A stretch of 64,000 bases of DNA from Pseudomonas fluorescens (GCF_900636825.1 NZ_LR134318.1:4263501-4327500), one strand, 5' to 3'. Positions 17,424 through 26,920 are shown, numbered from the stretch's first letter. A program made the numbers and translations. The notes: generated by a model not told the origin, from the sequence alone.

Positions 17424-19403
17424 ATGAAAGCCGAAATGCCCCACGCCCAACTCGATTGGGATGAACAAGGACGCCCGCGTTCGCGAGTGTTCGATGACGT
17501 GTATTTTTCCGACAAGTCGGGGCTGGATGAAACCCGTTACGTGTTCCTCGAGCAAAACCGTCTGGCTGAGCGTTTCGCCGCGTTGCCTGCCGGCGGGCGC
17601 CTCGTCATTGGCGAAACCGGTTTCGGCACCGGGCTGAATTTTCTCTGCGCATGGCAGCTGTTCGAACAACACGCGCGGGCCGGTGCGTGCTTGCATTTTG
17701 TCAGCGTCGAAAAGTACCCGCTGACGCCTGCGGATCTGCAACGAGCCTTGGCGCTGTGGCCAGAACTCAAGCCATTGGCCGATCAGTTGCTCAGGCATTA
17801 CGTAGCCATTCACCAAGGCTTTCAGCGCATCACCCTGGCCAAGGGCCGCGTGACACTGACGCTGCTGATCGGCGATGCACTCGAGCAGTTGCCACAGCTG
17901 GATGGGCAAATTGACGCATGGTTTCTCGACGGGTTCGCCCCGGCGAAAAACCCTGACATGTGGACCGCCGAACTGTTCGCTGAACTGGCGCGACTGGCAG
18001 CGCCCGGCTCGACCATCAGCACCTTCACCAGCACCGGTTGGGTGCGGCGTTTGCTCAATGCGGCCGGATTCAAAATGAAACGCACGCCCGGCATCGGCCA
18101 CAAGTGGGAAATCCTGCGCGGCGAGTTTCTCGGCTGGCCTGCGGGCGTCACACCGCCAGCCTCCGAAAAACCGTGGTTTGCCCGCCCCGCCCGCCTCAAC
18201 TCAGAGCGGCGGGCACTGGTGATCGGCGCCGGCCTCGCCGGTTGCGCCAGCGCGTCGAGCCTCGCCGCACGCGGCTGGCAGGTGACGCTGCTGGAACGCC
18301 ACGACGGCGTGGCGCAAGAAGCTTCGGGTAACCCGCAAGGTGTGCTGTATCTGAAGTTATCGGCCCACGGCACCGCGTTGTCGCAACTGATCGTCAGCGG
18401 TTTCGGCTACACCCGACGCCTGCTGGAAACCCTGCATCGCGGCACCGATTGGGACAACTGCGGCGTGCTGCAACTGGCGTTCAATGCCAAGGAGGCCGAG
18501 CGTCATGCGCAGTTGGCGGCGGCGTTCCCCGAAGACCTGCTGCACTGGCTCGACCAACCCGAAGCGCAATCGCGCGCCGGCGTGGGCGTGGCCCATGGCG
18601 GTTTGTATTATCCCGAAGGCGGCTGGGTGCATCCGCCCGCGCTGTGCCAGGCGCAGATCGCCCATCCGCACGTCGAGTTGCTCAGTCATCGCGAGGTGCT
18701 GGAACTGCGCAAGATCGATGATCAGTGGCAAGCTTTCGACGGTGAACATTTGCTCGCCAGTGCGCCCGTCGTAATCCTGGCTGGCGCCGCCGAAATCAAA
18801 CGCTTTGCGCAGAGCGCCGAGCTGCCGCTCAAACGCATCCGCGGGCAAATCACACGCTTGGCTGAAACCGCGCAAAGTCGCGCGTTAGCCACAGTGGTCT
18901 GCGCTGAAGGCTACGTCGCCCCGGCGCGGCTGGGCGAACACACGCTCGGCGCCAGTTTCGACTTCAACAGCGACGACCTGACGCCAACCACTGCCGAACA
19001 CCTTGGCAATCTGGCAATGCTTGAAGAAATCTCCAGCGATCTGCTGGCGCGTCTCGACGTCAGCCAGCAAGCGCCCGAAGGTCTGCAGGGGCGTGCGGCC
19101 TTTCGCTGCACCAGTCCGGACTATCTGCCCATCGTCGGCCCTCTCGCCGATCGCGAACCATTTCTCGAAATCTACGCGGCGCTGAGGAAGGATGCGCGCC
19201 AAGTCCCAGACATCCCATGCCCGTGGCTCGACGGTTTGTATATCAACAGTGGCCACGGTTCACGTGGCCTGATCACCGCGCCGCTGTCCGGCGAATTGCT
19301 TGCCGCCTGGCTAAATGACGAACCGTTGCCATTGCCTCGCAGCGTCGCAGAGGCCTGTCACCCAAACCGCTTTGTCTTGCGCCAACTGATCCGGGGCAAG
19401 TGA
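17424..19403 (+). CDS. mnmC: MnmC, bifunctional tRNA mnm5s2U34 enzyme
   Basis: The protein has 659 residues. The N-terminal SAM-dependent methyltransferase (about 1-240, with GETGFGTGLNFLCAW and DAWFLDGFAPAKNPDMW) methylates nm5U34. The C-terminal FAD oxidoreductase (about 260-640, with ALVIGAGLAGCASASSLAA) removes the carboxymethyl group from cmnm5U34. Both halves are intact and the length is normal for the fusion. It acts on wobble uridines of tRNAs after MnmE/MnmG. The gene appears monocistronic. Confidence 0.93.
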   Translation: MKAEMPHAQLDWDEQGRPRSRVFDDVYFSDKSGLDETRYVFLEQNRLAERFAALPAGGRLVIGETGFGTGLNFLCAWQLFEQHARAGACLHFVSVEKYPLTPADLQRALALWPELKPLADQLLRHYVAIHQGFQRITLAKGRVTLTLLIGDALEQLPQLDGQIDAWFLDGFAPAKNPDMWTAELFAELARLAAPGSTISTFTSTGWVRRLLNAAGFKMKRTPGIGHKWEILRGEFLGWPAGVTPPASEKPWFARPARLNSERRALVIGAGLAGCASASSLAARGWQVTLLERHDGVAQEASGNPQGVLYLKLSAHGTALSQLIVSGFGYTRRLLETLHRGTDWDNCGVLQLAFNAKEAERHAQLAAAFPEDLLHWLDQPEAQSRAGVGVAHGGLYYPEGGWVHPPALCQAQIAHPHVELLSHREVLELRKIDDQWQAFDGEHLLASAPVVILAGAAEIKRFAQSAELPLKRIRGQITRLAETAQSRALATVVCAEGYVAPARLGEHTLGASFDFNSDDLTPTTAEHLGNLAMLEEISSDLLARLDVSQQAPEGLQGRAAFRCTSPDYLPIVGPLADREPFLEIYAALRKDARQVPDIPCPWLDGLYINSGHGSRGLITAPLSGELLAAWLNDEPLPLPRSVAEACHPNRFVLRQLIRGK

Positions 19404-19452
19404 AAAGCGCGGCCCGTCCACTGGTCAGGCAAGCGCCCTTATAACCTTTCGT

Positions 19453-19489
19453 TCTAAAACTCCCGCAACCGCACCGGGTCAGTTTTAGA
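19453..19489 (+). promoter_or_regulatory. Leader hairpin upstream of the NAGGN operon
   Basis: TCTAAAACT and AGTTTTAGA are perfect 9-bp inverted arms around CCCG...CGGG, giving a long stem about 62 bp before the asnO-type start. No T-run follows, so it is not a standard terminator. It may be a protein-binding palindrome or an mRNA leader structure of this osmotically controlled operon. Confidence 0.45.
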
Positions 19490-19551
19490 GTACCGGCCAT
19501 GTCGGCCGCTAAAGCAACACCCTCCCCAACGGAAAAACCGGTAAGGATTTT

Positions 19552-21324
19552 ATGTGCGGATTAGCTGGCGAGTTACGTTTTGATCAACAACCTGCAGACC
19601 TTGCAGCGATCGAGAGAATCACCCATCACCTGGCCCCTCGCGGCCCCGACGCGTGGGGCTTTCATGCCCAAGGGCCGATTGCCCTGGGCCATCGACGCCT
19701 GAAAATCATGGACCTGTCGGACGGCTCGGCGCAGCCGATGATCGACAGCCAACTCGGCCTGTCACTGGCCTTCAACGGCGCGATCTACAACTTTCCGGAA
19801 TTGCGTGCCGAGCTCGAAGCGCTGGGCTATGCGTTCTACTCCGGTGGCGACACCGAAGTGCTGCTCAAGGGTTATCACGCCTGGGGCGAAGCACTGCTGC
19901 CGAAACTCAACGGCATGTTCGCGTTCGCTATCTGGGAGCGCGATGCCAAGCGTCTGTTCATCGCCCGCGACCGTCTCGGCGTAAAGCCGTTGTATCTGTC
20001 GCGCACCGGCCAGCGTTTGCGCTTTGCTTCGGCGCTGCCGGCCCTGCTCAAGGGCGGCGACATCAACCCGATCCTCGATCCGGTGGCGCTCAATCACTAT
20101 TTGAATTTTCACGCTGTGGTTCCCGCGCCGCGCACGTTGCTGGCCGGCATTGAAAAGCTGCCGCCAGCGACGTGGATGCGCGTTGAGGCCGATGGTCGCA
20201 CCGAGCAGAAAACCTGGTGGACGCTGCCGTATGGCCCGCGCGAAGACGAGAAAAATCTCAAGCTCGAAGACTGGGTTGATCGCGTCCTCGACAGCACCCG
20301 CGAGGCGGTGGCGATTCGTCAGCGTGCGGCGGTGGATGTCGGCGTGTTGCTGTCGGGTGGTGTCGATTCGAGCATGCTCGTCGGCCTGCTGCGTGAAGTC
20401 GGCGTCGAGAATCTGTCGACCTTCTCCATCGGTTTCCAGGATGCCGGTGGTGAGCGTGGCGACGAATTTCAGTATTCCGATCTGATCGCCAAGCACTACG
20501 GCACCCAGCATCATCAGTTGCGCATCGATGAGAAAGAGATCATCGAGCAACTGCCCGCTGCGTTCCGCGCGATGAGCGAGCCGATGGTCAGTCACGATTG
20601 CATCGCGTTCTATCTGTTGTCCCGCGAAGTGGCCAAGCATTGCAAAGTGGTGCAGAGCGGCCAGGGAGCGGATGAGTTGTTCGCCGGTTATCACTGGTAT
20701 CCGCAAGTGGATGGCGCGGCCGATCCTTATGCCGCCTATCGCGATGCGTTCTTCGACCGCAGCTACGACGATTACGCCGCTACGGTGCAACCGCAATGGC
20801 TGACGGCGCATGACGCCGCCGGTGACTTCGTCAAGGAACATTTCGCCCAGCCTGGCGCCGAGGCTGCGGTGGATAAAGCCCTGCGTCTGGACAGCACGGT
20901 GATGCTGGTCGATGACCCGGTCAAACGCGTCGACAACATGACCATGGCCTGGGGGCTGGAAGCGCGTACGCCGTTTCTCGACTATCGACTGGTCGAACTG
21001 TCGGCCCAGGTGCCCGGCCAATTCAAGCTGCCCGACGGTGGCAAACAGGTGCTTAAAGAAGCCGCGCGCCGCGTCATCCCGAGCGAAGTGATCGACCGCA
21101 AGAAAGGCTACTTCCCGGTTCCCGGCCTCAAACACTTGCAGGGCGACACGCTGAACTGGGTACGCGAACTGCTGCTGGATCCGAGTCAGGATCGCGGCCT
21201 GTTCAACCCGACCATGCTCGACAAGCTTTTGACTGATCCACAAGGCCAACTGACCCCGTTGCGCGGTTCGAAACTGTGGCAGCTGGCGGCTCTGAACCTG
21301 TGGCTCAGTGAACAAGGAATCTGA
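19552..21324 (+). CDS. asnO: N-acetylglutaminylglutamine amidotransferase (asparagine-synthetase type)
   Basis: The protein has 590 residues. The N-terminal class II glutaminase begins MCGLAGELRF, so Cys2 is the nucleophile after Met removal. The C-terminal ATP-pyrophosphatase domain has LLSGGVDSSMLVGLL near residue 268. Being the first gene of the asnO-ngg-peptidase trio, it should amidate N-acetylglutaminylglutamine to the osmolyte NAGGN. An AAGGA site precedes the ATG. The operon is osmotically induced in P. aeruginosa. The asnO symbol follows usage in Sinorhizobium/Pseudomonas annotation. Confidence 0.88.
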   Translation: MCGLAGELRFDQQPADLAAIERITHHLAPRGPDAWGFHAQGPIALGHRRLKIMDLSDGSAQPMIDSQLGLSLAFNGAIYNFPELRAELEALGYAFYSGGDTEVLLKGYHAWGEALLPKLNGMFAFAIWERDAKRLFIARDRLGVKPLYLSRTGQRLRFASALPALLKGGDINPILDPVALNHYLNFHAVVPAPRTLLAGIEKLPPATWMRVEADGRTEQKTWWTLPYGPREDEKNLKLEDWVDRVLDSTREAVAIRQRAAVDVGVLLSGGVDSSMLVGLLREVGVENLSTFSIGFQDAGGERGDEFQYSDLIAKHYGTQHHQLRIDEKEIIEQLPAAFRAMSEPMVSHDCIAFYLLSREVAKHCKVVQSGQGADELFAGYHWYPQVDGAADPYAAYRDAFFDRSYDDYAATVQPQWLTAHDAAGDFVKEHFAQPGAEAAVDKALRLDSTVMLVDDPVKRVDNMTMAWGLEARTPFLDYRLVELSAQVPGQFKLPDGGKQVLKEAARRVIPSEVIDRKKGYFPVPGLKHLQGDTLNWVRELLLDPSQDRGLFNPTMLDKLLTDPQGQLTPLRGSKLWQLAALNLWLSEQGI

Positions 21325-21327
21325 TTG

Positions 21328-23076
21328 ATGAAACCCCATGCCACGTCCATCAACCAACGCCTGCTGCGTGGTCAGGCCCCGTCGTATGAACGTCTACAGG
21401 CGCGCTTGGCCGAAGACGGCAGCGAGCCTCCCTCCGCTCCGATTGCCGTGCATTGCGGCTGGGGCCGTCTGCTGATTGGCCACACGTTCCCCGATCCCGC
21501 CTCGCTGGCGCATGAACTGCTTAACGAGCAGCCCGGCGAGCGCGACATTGCCTTGTATGTCGCCGCACCCCAGCAGATTCTCGGCCTGGAGCCGACCCAG
21601 CTGTTTCTCGACCCGTCCGATACTCTGCGGTTGTGGTTTAGCGATTATCGTCAGGCTACTCGTGTCTTTCGCGGCTTCCGCATTCGCCGTGCACAGAGCG
21701 ACACGGACTGGCAAGGCATCAACCGGTTGTACCAGGCGCGCGGCATGTTGCCGATCGACCCGGCATTGCTCACGCCACATCATCAGGGCGGGCCGGTGTA
21801 TTGGCTCGCGGAAGATGAGGACAGCGGTGCGGTGATTGGCAGCGTCATGGGCCTGAATCATCAGAACGCGTTCAACGATCCCGAACACGGCAGCAGTCTG
21901 TGGTGCCTGGCGGTGGATCCGCACTGCTCGCGCCCCGGTGTCGGCGAAGTGCTGGTGCGGCATCTGGTCGAGCACTTCATGAGTCGCGGTCTGGCTTATC
22001 TGGATCTGTCGGTTCTGCACGACAATCGTCAGGCGAAAAATCTCTACGCCAAGCTGGGTTTCCGCAACTTGCCGACCTTCGCGATCAAGCGCAAGAACGG
22101 CATCAACCAGCCGCTGTTTCTTGGCCCGGGTCCGGAGGCGCAGTTCAATCCTTACGCGCGGATTATCGTCGAAGAAGCGCACCGACGCGGCATCGATGTG
22201 CAGGTGGACGATGCCGATGCCGGGCTGTTCACCCTCAGCCATGGCGGGCGTCGCGTGCGATGCCGTGAGTCGCTGAGTGACCTGACCAGCGCCATCAGCA
22301 TGACCTTGTGTCAGGACAAAAGTCTGACGCACAAGGTGCTCAAAGCCGCTGGCCTGAAGCTGCCATCGCAGCAATTGGCCGGCAACGCCGACGACAACCT
22401 GGCCTTTCTCGACGAGCACCAAAGGGTGGTAGTCAAGCCGCTCGATGGCGAACAAGGTCAAGGCGTGGCGGTGGACTTGCGCACCATCGAAGAAGTGCAG
22501 CAGGCCATCGAAAGCGCCAGGCAATTTGACAGCCGCGTGCTGCTCGAGAGCTTTCACGAAGGGCTCGATCTGCGCATCGTGGTGATCGGTTTTGAAGTGG
22601 TCGCAGCCGCCATTCGCAAGCCAGCTGAAGTGGTCGGCGATGGCCAGCATTCCATTGGTGCGCTGATCGAGGCGCAGAGCCGTCGTCGCCAGGCGGCCAC
22701 CAGCGGCGAAAGCAAGATCCCGCTGGATCACGAAACCGAGCGCACCTTGCAGGCGGCCGGTTACGACTACGACAGCATTCTGCCGGCAGGTGAGCATCTG
22801 TTCGTGCGTCGGACTGCCAATCTGCACACCGGCGGTACGCTGGAAGACGTGACGGACATTCTCCATCCGACGCTGGTCGACGCGGCGGTGCGGGCAGCGC
22901 GGGCGCTGGATATCCCGATGGTTGGCCTGGACTTGATGATGCCTGCGGCAGATCAGCCCGAGTACGTATTCATCGAAGCCAACGAACGGGCCGGATTGGC
23001 CAATCACGAACCGCAACCGACGGCGGAGCGCTTTGTCGATTTGCTGTTTCCGCACAGTCAGCCGGCGGTCTCTTGA
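21328..23076 (+). CDS. ngg: N-acetylglutaminylglutamine synthetase
   Basis: The 582-residue fusion has an N-terminal GNAT acetyltransferase domain (about 110-250, with LWCLAVDPHCSRPGVGEVLV and LHDNRQAKNLYAKLGF) and a C-terminal ATP-grasp ligase domain (about 300-575, with VVKPLDGEQGQGVAVDL and FIEANERAGL). It makes the N-acetylated Gln-Gln dipeptide, which the preceding gene amidates. ATG 21328 lies three bases after the asnO stop, so translation is coupled. Confidence 0.9.
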   Translation: MKPHATSINQRLLRGQAPSYERLQARLAEDGSEPPSAPIAVHCGWGRLLIGHTFPDPASLAHELLNEQPGERDIALYVAAPQQILGLEPTQLFLDPSDTLRLWFSDYRQATRVFRGFRIRRAQSDTDWQGINRLYQARGMLPIDPALLTPHHQGGPVYWLAEDEDSGAVIGSVMGLNHQNAFNDPEHGSSLWCLAVDPHCSRPGVGEVLVRHLVEHFMSRGLAYLDLSVLHDNRQAKNLYAKLGFRNLPTFAIKRKNGINQPLFLGPGPEAQFNPYARIIVEEAHRRGIDVQVDDADAGLFTLSHGGRRVRCRESLSDLTSAISMTLCQDKSLTHKVLKAAGLKLPSQQLAGNADDNLAFLDEHQRVVVKPLDGEQGQGVAVDLRTIEEVQQAIESARQFDSRVLLESFHEGLDLRIVVIGFEVVAAAIRKPAEVVGDGQHSIGALIEAQSRRRQAATSGESKIPLDHETERTLQAAGYDYDSILPAGEHLFVRRTANLHTGGTLEDVTDILHPTLVDAAVRAARALDIPMVGLDLMMPAADQPEYVFIEANERAGLANHEPQPTAERFVDLLFPHSQPAVS

Positions 23077-23099
23077 TTACCTGGTGGCTGCACTGACGC

Positions 23100-23170
23100 C
23101 ATCGCTGGCAAGCCAGCTCCCAAAGTTCCGGCGGTATACACAACAATGTGGGAGCTGGCTTGCCAGCGAT
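23100..23170. repeat. REPIN, family B
   Basis: Inverted ATCGCTGGCAAGCCAGCTCCCA units lie between ngg and the peptidase gene, inside the NAGGN operon. The hairpin could lower expression of the third gene relative to the first two. Confidence 0.9.
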
Positions 23171-23242
23171 GAGGACCGATCAGGCGCCACAAATCCCTCT
23201 CTCATCGAAACCATCGATGTGCTCAACCCATCAGGAGTTTCC

Positions 23243-24439
23243 ATGACCATGACCACACAAATCCCTGAACCGGATCTTAACTACCTGCAAAAAGTCCTGC
23301 TGGAAATGCTCGCCATCCCCAGCCCTACGGGCTTCACCGACACCATCGTGCGCTATGTCGCCGAGCGTCTCGAGGAGTTGGGCATCCCTTTCGAAATGAC
23401 CCGGCGCGGCACCATTCGCGCCACGCTCAAAGGCAAGAAAAACAGCCCTGACCGTGCGGTTTCGGCGCACCTCGATACCATCGGCGCCGCCGTACGCGCG
23501 ATCAAAGACAACGGTCGCCTGACCCTCGCGCCGGTGGGCTGCTGGTCGAGTCGTTTTGCCGAGGGCAGCCGTGTCAGCCTGTTTACCGACACCGGCGTGA
23601 TTCGCGGTAGCGTGCTGCCGTTGATGGCTTCCGGGCATGCGTTCAATACGCAGGTGGATGAGATGCCGATCAGTTGGGATCATGTCGAGCTGCGACTCGA
23701 CGCCTACTGCGCGACCCGCGCCGATTGCGACTCGTTGGGCATCAGCGTCGGCGACGTGGTGGCGTTCGACCCGTTGCCGGAGTTCACCGAAAGCGGCCAT
23801 ATCAGCGCGCGCCATCTTGATGACAAGGCCGGTGTAGCGGCATTGCTTGCCGCGCTGAAGGCCATCATCGACAGCGGTCAGGAACTCATGATCGACTGTC
23901 ACCCGCTGTTCACCATCACCGAAGAAACCGGCAGCGGCGCGGCGGCGGCATTGCCGTGGGACGTCAGCGAGTTTGTCGGTATCGACATTGCGCCAGTGGC
24001 ACCGGGGCAACACTCGAGCGAACACGCGGTAAGCGTGGCGATGCAGGATTCCGGCGGGCCGTATGACTATCACCTGTCGCGGCATCTGCTGCGTCTGGCC
24101 AGTGAAAACGAGTTGCCGGTGCGTCGCGATATGTTTCGCTATTACTTCAGCGATGCACATTCGGCGGTAACGGCGGGCCACGACATTCGTACCGCCCTGC
24201 TCGCCTTCGGCTGCGACGCGACCCATGGCTACGAACGGACTCACATCGACAGCCTCGCTGCGCTCAGCCGCCTGCTTGGCGCGTACATCCTCAGCCCGCC
24301 CGTATTCGCCAGCGACGCGGCGCCGGCGAATGCTTCGCTGGACCGCTTCAGTCATCAGATCGAACATGACACACAGATGGAAAGCGAAACGCGGGTACCG
24401 CCGGTGGACAGCCTGGTCGGGCATCGTTCCGACAGCTAA
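23243..24439 (+). CDS. M42-family peptidase of the NAGGN osmoprotectant system
   Basis: The 398-residue zinc aminopeptidase-like protein (M42/M20 fold) has metal ligands in the AVSAHLDTIGAA, ARHLDDKAGVAA and TEETGSGAA motifs. ATG 23243 is preceded by CAGGAG; a longer upstream open frame is a REP read-through. Members fused to this operon are annotated as NAGGN-system peptidases and may degrade the osmolyte dipeptide when osmotic stress ends. That role is inferred from gene context. Confidence 0.85.
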   Translation: MTMTTQIPEPDLNYLQKVLLEMLAIPSPTGFTDTIVRYVAERLEELGIPFEMTRRGTIRATLKGKKNSPDRAVSAHLDTIGAAVRAIKDNGRLTLAPVGCWSSRFAEGSRVSLFTDTGVIRGSVLPLMASGHAFNTQVDEMPISWDHVELRLDAYCATRADCDSLGISVGDVVAFDPLPEFTESGHISARHLDDKAGVAALLAALKAIIDSGQELMIDCHPLFTITEETGSGAAAALPWDVSEFVGIDIAPVAPGQHSSEHAVSVAMQDSGGPYDYHLSRHLLRLASENELPVRRDMFRYYFSDAHSAVTAGHDIRTALLAFGCDATHGYERTHIDSLAALSRLLGAYILSPPVFASDAAPANASLDRFSHQIEHDTQMESETRVPPVDSLVGHRSDS

Positions 24440-24461
24440 GTCAGCGTTGTCGGGAAAACTC

Positions 24462-24592
24462 CCATCGCTAGCAGGGCTAGCTCCCACAGGGGGACGCTTT
24501 CAAATGTAGGAGCAGATGCTTTTCAAATGTGGGAGCCGCCAGCTCTCACAGGGAAATGCTTTTCACTGTGGGAGCCAGCCCTGCTGGCGATT
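24462..24592. repeat. Degenerate REP cluster, family B-like
   Basis: Four diverged half-units (ATCGCTAGCAGGGCTAGCTCCCACAG, AAATGTAGGAGCAG, AATGTGGGAGCCGCCAGCTCTCACAG, TGTGGGAGCCAGCCCTGCTGGCGAT) lie in a row. They look like a decayed or rearranged REP array. Confidence 0.75.
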
Positions 24593-24672
24593 TGGCCAGA
24601 ACAGGCACCACAAAACTGGCAGGCTAACCGCAATCGCCGTAGCATCCCGCCATTGATTTGACCGAGGTGCCC

Positions 24673-24900
24673 ATGCTCATCCCTTACGACGCTCTTGAAG
24701 TCGATACCCTCACCCGCCTTATCGAGGATTTCGTCACCCGTGACGGCACCGACAATGGCGACGACACGCCGCTGGAAACCCGCGTACTGCGCGTGCGTCA
24801 GGCGTTGACGAAAGGTCAGGCGCTGATCGTTTTCGACCCGGAAAGCGAGCAATGTCAGTTGATGCTCAAGCACGATGTGCCCAAGCATCTGTTTGATTAA
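24673..24900 (+). CDS. YheU-family small protein
   Basis: The 75-residue acidic protein begins MLIPYDALEVDTLTRLIEDF and continues with VTRDGTDNGD, the UPF0270/YheU signature. It starts at ATG 24673, with GAGG five bases upstream. Its function is unknown across the family. It converges on rsmI, with three bases between the stop codons. Confidence 0.88.
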   Translation: MLIPYDALEVDTLTRLIEDFVTRDGTDNGDDTPLETRVLRVRQALTKGQALIVFDPESEQCQLMLKHDVPKHLFD

Positions 24901-24903
24901 GCC

Positions 24904-25089
24904 TCAGCGGACCTTTTCGATCGCCTGCTTGCGCTTGATCCGGTCATAGACTTCGGAGCGATGCACGTTGACGTGCTGTGGCGCCTCGACGCCGAAGCGC
25001 ACGCTGGAACCGTTCACCGACAGAACGCGCAAGGTTATGTCATCGCCGATGGAAATCAACTCACCGACAACACGGCTGAGTACTAGCAT
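24904..25089 (-). CDS. rsmI: RsmI, CsrA/RsmA-family RNA-binding regulator
   Basis: The 61-residue CsrA homologue starts [20 protein letters not shown]. It keeps the RNA-contacting N-terminal strand and Arg44 in VHRSEVY, so it can probably bind GGA motifs near ribosome sites. It differs from the usual RsmA (MLILTRRVGETL) and RsmE and fits the third paralogue, RsmI, of P. putida and P. fluorescens. AAGGA lies nine bases before the ATG. It represses or stabilises target mRNAs and is titrated by RsmX/Y/Z RNAs in the Gac system. The paralogue name rests on sequence recall and position. Confidence 0.8.
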   Translation of the reverse strand: MLVLSRVVGELISIGDDITLRVLSVNGSSVRFGVEAPQHVNVHRSEVYDRIKRKQAIEKVR

Positions 25090-25225
25090 GGGTTTCGTCC
25101 TTCAGGGTTTACGAACCCTGAAGATGCGCGGCTTGCGGCGGCTCTTCAATGCATGGCGAGCAAATCAGTCTTGCCTTACAGACTGGTTAACGCCAAGCCG
25201 TAAGACGTTTCCCACACACCACGGT

Positions 25226-25558
25226 TCAGGCAGCGGAAAACCGTGGCCCGAACAGAATCACGCTGGCGCCGATCACGCACAACGCCACACCGAGCCAGTC
25301 CGAACCCAATGGGCGTACGCGCTCGACCACCATCAGCCAGCCGATTGAAGCCACGATATAAATCCCGCCATACGCCGCATACGCCCGACCGGCGTAGTTG
25401 GCTTCGACACGGGTCAGCAGCAGCGCGAACAACGTCAGACTGAGCAGCGCAGGGATCACCCACAATGCACTTTTGCCTTGGCGCAGCCACATGAAAAAAG
25501 CAAAGCAACCGGCGATTTCAAACAGCGCCGCGAGGAAGAACCACAGGTAATTGAGCAT
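25226..25558 (-). CDS. YnfA-family inner-membrane protein
   Basis: The 110-residue protein has four transmembrane helices, begins [20 protein letters not shown] and contains the [14 protein letters not shown] segment of the UPF0060/YnfA family, distant relatives of small multidrug resistance transporters. A role in efflux is suggested for some members but not certain here. The ribosome site is weak. It ends 136 bp before rsmI begins on the same strand, so the two probably have separate promoters. Confidence 0.85.
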   Translation of the reverse strand: MLNYLWFFLAALFEIAGCFAFFMWLRQGKSALWVIPALLSLTLFALLLTRVEANYAGRAYAAYGGIYIVASIGWLMVVERVRPLGSDWLGVALCVIGASVILFGPRFSAA

Positions 25559-25621
25559 TCACGTGTCTCGACAGGGTGGCCATTGCGGCCACCCTAACGA
25601 TGTGACACTGGGCGGGCAAGA

Positions 25622-26437
25622 TCAGCCGTTGTTTTGTTTGGCCTTGGCGCGCATTTTGTCGGCCATGGTGGTCATCTCGTTGTAAAGCAGTTGCGGATTC
25701 TTCTGCTTGATGGCCCAGGCCATGCGCCCTTGTTCGTGGGGCAGAATCATGAACTCCCCGGCAGCGACTTGCTGATAGATATAGTCGGCGATATCGGCCG
25801 CGGTGATCGGCGAGCTTTCCAGCAACTTGCCGACCTGTGCTTTCATTGCTGGTGTCGGGCCGCGGAAAGAGTCGAGCAAGTTGGTCTGGAAGAACGATGG
25901 GCAGACCACGTGGACGCCGACCTCCTGTTGCGCCAACTCGATCAGCAGACTTTCCGACAACGCCACAACGCCGGCCTTGGCGACGTTGTAGTTGCTCATC
26001 GCTGGCCCTTGCATCAAAGCCGCCATTGACGCGATGTTGATGATCTTGCCCTTGCTCTGTTCGAGCAGCGGCAGGAACGCCTTGCAACCCTTGACCACAC
26101 CCATCAGGTTGATCGCGATCTGCCAGTCCCAGTCTTCCAGCGACAGTTCGTTGAAGAATCCGCCCGAGGCCACGCCGGCGTTGTTGACGATGACGTCGAT
26201 GCCGCCCAGCTTCTCTTCGCAGGCCTGGGCAAACGCAGTGAGCTGGCTGTAGTCACGCACGTCACAGCGCTGGATGAAACCGTCGCCGCCGGCCTCGCGA
26301 ACGAGCTTCAAGGTTTCCTGCAGGCCGGGCTCGCTGACGTCGGATAACGCCAGTTTCCAGCCTTCGCGCGCCCAGCGCAGCGCGATTTCGCGACCCAGGC
26401 CCGAGCCCGCGCCAGTGATCATCATGCGGTTTTGCAT
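25622..26437 (-). CDS. Short-chain dehydrogenase
   Basis: The 271-residue classical SDR has TGAGSGLG for cofactor binding, NNAG in NNAGVASGG, Ser in INIASMAALMQG and YNVAK for catalysis. The start is ATG 26437 (MQNRMMITGAGSG); the longer open frame upstream crosses a REP. The C-terminal tail (KMRAKAKQNNG) is polar and Lys-rich. Similar proteins are annotated as acyl- or retinol-type dehydrogenases, but the substrate is unknown. Confidence 0.85.
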   Translation of the reverse strand: MQNRMMITGAGSGLGREIALRWAREGWKLALSDVSEPGLQETLKLVREAGGDGFIQRCDVRDYSQLTAFAQACEEKLGGIDVIVNNAGVASGGFFNELSLEDWDWQIAINLMGVVKGCKAFLPLLEQSKGKIINIASMAALMQGPAMSNYNVAKAGVVALSESLLIELAQQEVGVHVVCPSFFQTNLLDSFRGPTPAMKAQVGKLLESSPITAADIADYIYQQVAAGEFMILPHEQGRMAWAIKQKNPQLLYNEMTTMADKMRAKAKQNNG

Positions 26438-26767
26438 AGCAGAGAACCTTGTTGTTCCGAGGAAGATGCGCCGAGTGTAGCGAAGGTTCTCTGTGCGCCC
26501 ACGCTCCATCAAGTTGCTGAATGCAAGGCCAAAAGATCGCAGCCTGCGGCAGCTCCTAGATGGATTCATGTAGCAGCTATCGAGTGCAACGAGGCTGCGA
26601 TCTTTACGCTGCAAAGGAAATAAGCAACTAATCCAAATACCTTAAAAAAACATTGAATTTTTTGTCACCTGCAACAGTCGGAAACAATAAGCCGCCTGGA
26701 ATTACTTAGTCTCCAGTCGCCCCTTGAACGCAAGACTTTTCGCAACTCTCTCAACAAGGAAATCGAC
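26438..26767. other. Intergenic region between an SDR gene and the DUF3309 gene
   Basis: About 330 bp between divergent genes. It holds a decayed REPIN at 26531-26605 and an A/T-rich stretch at 26640-26680 likely to contain the DUF3309 promoter. Confidence 0.45.
26531..26605. repeat. REPIN, family A, asymmetric
   Basis: The left arm is the standard AAAAGATCGCAGCCTGCGGC. The right arm has the GAGTGCAACGAGGCTGCGATC form found in the arrays at 32648 and 39093. The arms therefore come from two sub-lineages. Confidence 0.8.
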
Positions 26768-26920
26768 ATGGGCACAATTCTTATCATCATCCTGATCCTG
26801 TTGCTGATCGGTGGTCTGCCGGTCTTCCCGCACTCCAGAAGTTGGGGTTATGGCCCGTCGGGCATCATCGGCGTAGTGCTGGTCGTGTTGTTGGTGCTGT
26901 TGCTACTTGGCCGGATATAA
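26768..26920 (+). CDS. DUF3309 small hydrophobic peptide
   Basis: The 50-residue protein, too short for most gene callers, starts MGTILIIILILLLIGGLPVF, has a central WGYGPSG turn and a second hydrophobic helix ending LLLLGRI. This is the DUF3309 layout of two membrane helices. An AAGGA site lies nine bases before the ATG and a strong terminator follows, so it is a single-gene unit. DUF3309 genes are often stress-inducible, but the function is unknown. Confidence 0.85.
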   Translation: MGTILIIILILLLIGGLPVFPHSRSWGYGPSGIIGVVLVVLLVLLLLGRI

